Shown here piece by piece: positions 22,983 to 25,599 of a DNA stretch of 25,599 nucleotides; the stretch's first letter is position 1, and each line of letters begins with the position of its first letter. The stretch covers positions 1 to 25,599 of the forward strand of contig NZ_JPYA01000116.1 in assembly GCF_000750005.1 (NCBI RefSeq). The letters are read 5' to 3'. The notes below the pieces were generated by a model. That model searched no databases. It worked only from the letters and a program-made list of their open reading frames with translations, and was not told where the DNA came from. The position numbers and the translations under genes are program-made. This DNA comes from Geobacillus icigianus (GTDB taxonomy: Bacteria > Bacillota > Bacilli > Bacillales > Anoxybacillaceae).

Positions 22983-23131
22983 TGCCTAGTCACTGTCGAA
23001 CTCGGGACATTGATGTGATCAAAAAACAGCTCCATGTCGCCTAAGGGGCATCCTGTTTGTCTCTTAGGGTATGGAAATTACTGTAATGAAAAAATACTCA
23101 TCTACAGTTAGCTAATTTGCTCATCTACAGT
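22983..23131 (+). mobile_element. IS right end R3 joined to an inverted left end
   Basis: After a short transposase tail (KKQLHVA then TAA at 23040-23042) comes the right end GGTATGGAAATTACTGTAAT to the terminus CTCATCTACAGT (23097-23108). It is followed at once by the left-end sequence GCTAATTTGCTCATCTACAG in the opposite sense, outer terminus 23120-23131. This is the same left end as at 22240-22262. The arrangement indicates one IS inserted 23 bp inside another, or a deletion between copies. Confidence 0.65.
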
Positions 23132-23170
23132 CAACTTATATCGATGTTGACATTAACTTATTGACCATGG

Positions 23171-24094
23171 CTAGCGATCCGCAGCACGATCAAAGAAAAT
23201 ATCCTCCAACGTCGCTTTTTCTACTCTTGCTTCATATATATCAATATTTTGACCCGACAAATAATGAATCAGCTTGGGAATGTCTGATTCCCGCCAAAGC
23301 TCACAACATAAATAGTCACCCGATATTTGCACATTGGAAATAAAATCGCCGACATCGCGTTTTAACAAGTGCACAATAGAATGCTGCTCTTCTTTCTTTA
23401 TTTTTACCAATAACTGAATCGCTCGTTTATACATCCCTCTTAACTGTTCCATCGTCCCAATTTTCGAAATGACCCCGTCTTCCATAATCGCAATCGTATC
23501 GCATATTTTTTCTACTTCAGAAAGATTATGTGATGTTAGAAAAATCGTCATATCATTAGAAGCAAGTTGCTGAATAAGTTGCTGAATTTCGGCAGCCGAT
23601 TCCGGGTCCAGACCGGAAGTCGGCTCATCGAGAAATACAACTGACGGTGTTCCTATGATCGCCTGGGCAATCCCAAGCTTCTTTTTCATTCCAAATGAGT
23701 AACTGCCGACCTTTTTCTTCTCATGCCCTTTCAATCCTACACTATCTAATATAGTCAACGCATCAACCTTTTTTAGTTTCACGTTTTTCAATTTCGCAAA
23801 GAATGTTAGATGTTCTAAAGCTGTGAAATCATAATAATAGTTTGCCGCATCAGGCATAACACCGATCATCTTCTTAATCTCGTTCATTTCTTTGTTCGTT
23901 TTCCCGCCAATCACAAAACTCCCTTCGCTAGGAAGCGTAATTCCCGTGAGCATGTTAATGGTCGTTGTTTTTCCTGCGCCGTTTTTGCCTAAAAAGCCGA
24001 AAATTTCGCCCTTTTCCACATCAAAAGTAACCCCTTTAACGACATAATGATCTTTAAATTTCTTTTTTAGGTTATGAACTTGTATCATTTTCAT
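23171..24094 (-). CDS. ABC transporter ATP-binding protein
   Basis: A 307-aa ATPase of the ABC-2 (drug, bacteriocin or lipid export) type. Walker A is GKNGAGKTT (36-44), the signature is degenerate (YSFGMKKKL instead of LSGGQ), Walker B is VVFLDEPTSGLDP and the switch His is in LTSHNLSE. A C-terminal domain of about 90 residues ends in the family-typical ATLEDIFF. The start overlaps the permease stop by one base (TAATG) and AAGGAG is 9 nt upstream. AT-rich like its neighbours. Downstream, 40 bp after the stop, an IS terminus (23120-23131) cuts off whatever followed. The cargo cannot be told. Confidence 0.93.
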   Translation of the reverse strand: MKMIQVHNLKKKFKDHYVVKGVTFDVEKGEIFGFLGKNGAGKTTTINMLTGITLPSEGSFVIGGKTNKEMNEIKKMIGVMPDAANYYYDFTALEHLTFFAKLKNVKLKKVDALTILDSVGLKGHEKKKVGSYSFGMKKKLGIAQAIIGTPSVVFLDEPTSGLDPESAAEIQQLIQQLASNDMTIFLTSHNLSEVEKICDTIAIMEDGVISKIGTMEQLRGMYKRAIQLLVKIKKEEQHSIVHLLKRDVGDFISNVQISGDYLCCELWRESDIPKLIHYLSGQNIDIYEARVEKATLEDIFFDRAADR

Positions 24095-24777
24095 TACAAA
24101 TCTCTCCTTTTAAATACCGCCAAGGCGATTAGCAGCATAAGCGCCGCGAAACAAGCAGGGACAAAAGTATAATAGCTTCCTTTCATAATGTAGTAATAAG
24201 GCAACACATATTTAACAATTTTTAAAACAAATTGCTTAGATGCGATAGACCATATCCCTAACACCGGTATAGCAATCCCTAATAAAATAGCAATGAATGT
24301 AGTATGGGATGGCTTTTTTACCACCAATGAAAGCAATATCGTCACACCGATAGCGTAGGCAAGAAAAGAGATCATTTTCAGAAAATCAAAAACAAATAGT
24401 TGTCCCGCAAACAAAGCAATGACAGTAAATGAACTTAGCACACAGACGAACCAAAACAAAAAAATCCCTAGAAACTTTCCAATTACAATGGCATTTCTTG
24501 AAGACTTTGTAACTAAAAAACGGATTGTCTGATTTTCCACTTCCCGATTTATCACATCATGAGATAACGATAAGACAAAGAGAGACCCAAAAAACATCAC
24601 AAGTGCACGAATGCTGGAGACATACACGGATTCGCCTTGATCTTGTTGCAATAATTCTAAGTTATTGCTGAAAAATTTAGACGCGGCAAAACTCACAATC
24701 AGAAAGAACAAAATCACAGCAATCGACTTAAAGCTTTTAAATAAGCTTTTAAATTCTTTTTCAATAATGGCTCGCAT
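24094..24777 (-). CDS. ABC-2 type transporter permease
   Basis: A 227-aa integral membrane protein with six hydrophobic segments: SIAVILFFLIVSFAA, LVMFFGSLFVLSL, FLGIFLFWFVCVLSSFTVIA, ISFLAYAIGVTILLSLVV, FIAILLGIAIPVLGIW and CFAALMLLIALAVF. The N-terminal MRAIIEKEFKSLFKSFKS and the amphipathic helix before segment 3 are typical of ABC-2 permeases. It is the partner of the overlapping ATPase gene. The gene starts 10 bp after the stop of a truncated membrane-protein gene (24788-24880), so it was the second or later gene of an operon whose first part is lost. Confidence 0.88.
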   Translation of the reverse strand: MRAIIEKEFKSLFKSFKSIAVILFFLIVSFAASKFFSNNLELLQQDQGESVYVSSIRALVMFFGSLFVLSLSHDVINREVENQTIRFLVTKSSRNAIVIGKFLGIFLFWFVCVLSSFTVIALFAGQLFVFDFLKMISFLAYAIGVTILLSLVVKKPSHTTFIAILLGIAIPVLGIWSIASKQFVLKIVKYVLPYYYIMKGSYYTFVPACFAALMLLIALAVFKRRDL

Positions 24778-24787
24778 GAATCATCAC

Positions 24788-24880
24788 CTACTTTGTTCTC
24801 TTTTTCGAACTAAGCACAGAAACGAAAAGTACTGCAACAATAGCGATCAATATAAGTAACGGAAAATACTCATCTACAGT
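24788..24880 (-). pseudogene. 3' remnant of a membrane protein gene
   Basis: Immediately upstream of the permease a frame ends PLLILIAIVAVLFVSVLSSK and KRTK with TAG at 24790-24788. It is a single transmembrane helix with a basic cytoplasmic tail, a believable C-terminus. Its 5' side runs into the IS-type terminus ACTGTAGATGAG (24880-24869) and a stop, so all before the helix is missing. The first codons (VDEYF) are from the IS end. It was probably the gene preceding the ABC pair in the same operon. Confidence 0.55.
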
Positions 24881-24891
24881 TCACGTATAAA

Positions 24892-25485
24892 CTAATGATA
24901 TTCATGCCATTGTATTGTCCTTAAATCATCATATTGTTCATCTTTAGAAAAGCCATAGTAATATTTTGGCTTTTTGTCGGAAGAAAGAGCTATTGGGTTG
25001 ATATCTCTTTCATTAAACTTCCCTTCCCAGTAAAAAATCTCGATATTCCCCAAATGCATTGGACGCAAAAATCTTTCTCCATCCGGACCAGCTTCAACAT
25101 ATTTAATCTTATTTGTATTTGTTTTAAAAGCCAACATAAGTATATTAATGGTTTGATCATTTATCTTGGCGTATCCCACCGTTTCAATATCATTTTTTAA
25201 ATTCGATTGATAATTAAAGGCTATCTCACTTTTCCATAATGGACCAAAAGGCTTAGATATGACAGTTTTATAGGATTGATCGTTATCTCGAAAAATATAT
25301 ATTTTGTTTTCACGAGCACTTATTTCTTTTAGCAATATAGCATTCTTGTGTATATAATTGTTTTTCTTAGCAGCGTCTAAAGGAGTAAGATATAGATCCC
25401 CAAAAGATATCATACATACAAATACAAAAACTACTATAAAGAAGACGATACCTACAAGATTTTTAACAGATTTTCTTTTGTTCAT
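24892..25485 (-). CDS. Membrane-anchored extracytoplasmic protein, unknown (197 aa)
   Basis: The protein has a basic N-terminus (MNKRKSVKN) and one hydrophobic helix (LVGIVFFIVVFVFVCMISF, 10-28), followed by a polar domain of about 165 residues with many Tyr, Asn, Lys and Asp. No lipobox of the usual kind is seen, so it is a signal anchor or secreted protein. Segments such as ETVGYAKINDQTINILMLAF and YVEAGPDGERFLRPMHL suggest a beta-rich fold, but I do not recognise a family. The upstream GCAGGGGTC is a moderate ribosome site. It is AT-rich, and its stop is 11 bp from the solo IS terminus at 24869-24880. Confidence 0.65.
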   Translation of the reverse strand: MNKRKSVKNLVGIVFFIVVFVFVCMISFGDLYLTPLDAAKKNNYIHKNAILLKEISARENKIYIFRDNDQSYKTVISKPFGPLWKSEIAFNYQSNLKNDIETVGYAKINDQTINILMLAFKTNTNKIKYVEAGPDGERFLRPMHLGNIEIFYWEGKFNERDINPIALSSDKKPKYYYGFSKDEQYDDLRTIQWHEYH

Positions 25486-25599
25486 AAAGACCCCTGCCTA
25501 ATAGAATATGGTATTGTCAAAAGTCTATCCTCCACACTCACGGTTTTCCCTTGAATCTCACACTTCGCGTCCTGAATAAAAATTTGAATTTTGATGCTA
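25486..25599. other. Window edge, nothing identified
   Basis: The last 114 bases are AT-rich and contain no supported gene or clear promoter for the minus-strand gene ending at 24892. Confidence 0.3.

Noticed and set aside
22239..24880. A shared peptide ending (TVDE) suggesting a family of related precursor peptides
   Set aside because: The shared codons are the DNA of an IS terminus (CTCATCTACAGT) that happens to be open in this frame, so no peptide family is implied.

Overview
The window looks like a chromosomal segment of a thermophilic Bacillaceae, most likely Geobacillus or Parageobacillus. The gene sets match Bacillus subtilis neighbourhoods (yfkK/yfkJ/yfkH, cysH-sat-cysC with sirohaem genes, yojF-bshB2, lutP/lutR). 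The DNA is GC-rich up to about 20 kb, Shine-Dalgarno sites are strong (AAGGAGG type), and an S-box (SAM-I) riboswitch precedes the sulfate operon. From about 20 kb on, base composition turns visibly AT-rich and the region is full of insertion-sequence debris, as expected for an acquired or decaying accessory region.

Layout. 1-2.3 kb: a BH0509-like small protein, a very small basic peptide, a YihY/BrkB membrane protein, a low-molecular-weight tyrosine phosphatase and YfkK. 2.45-7.05 kb: a sulfate-assimilation operon (promoter, SAM riboswitch with terminator, cysH, a stub that looks like the 5' end of a lost cysP sulfate permease, sat, cysC), then siroheme genes sumT and sirB, closed by a strong terminator. 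CysC/Sat/CysH carry sulfate to sulfite; SumT, SirC and SirB make the sirohaem needed by sulfite reductase. The missing middle step, sirC, lies 3.4 kb away on the other strand (10.4-11.1 kb), followed by a phzF pseudogene with four in-frame stops and bracketed by dispersed repeats. 7.2-9.7 kb: acylphosphatase, an orphan arginase-fold protein, and yojF-bshB2 (bacillithiol synthesis).

11.5-14.4 kb: a membrane c-di-GMP phosphodiesterase (sensor-PAS-degenerate GGDEF-EAL) translationally coupled to a DUF1992 protein. 14.7-16.7 kb: a secreted NlpC/P60 endopeptidase and a divergent MreB paralogue. 17.0-19.9 kb: the lactate permease lutP and its divergent regulator lutR, with a promoter, a cre-like box and a LutR-type operator visible between them.

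20-25.6 kb: a quinone-oxidoreductase-like gene, an orphan toxin-like C-terminal fragment, a small two-helix membrane protein, an internally deleted IS, an IS1634-like transposase remnant, a gene fragment trapped between two IS pieces, an ABC-2 transporter pair and an unknown secreted or anchored protein. Five copies of a 12-bp IS terminus (CTCATCTACAGT) mark the junctions.

The most unusual structural signal is a roughly 135-bp dispersed repeat, found singly or as tandem pairs at five intergenic sites. No CRISPR array, tRNA or rRNA was seen.
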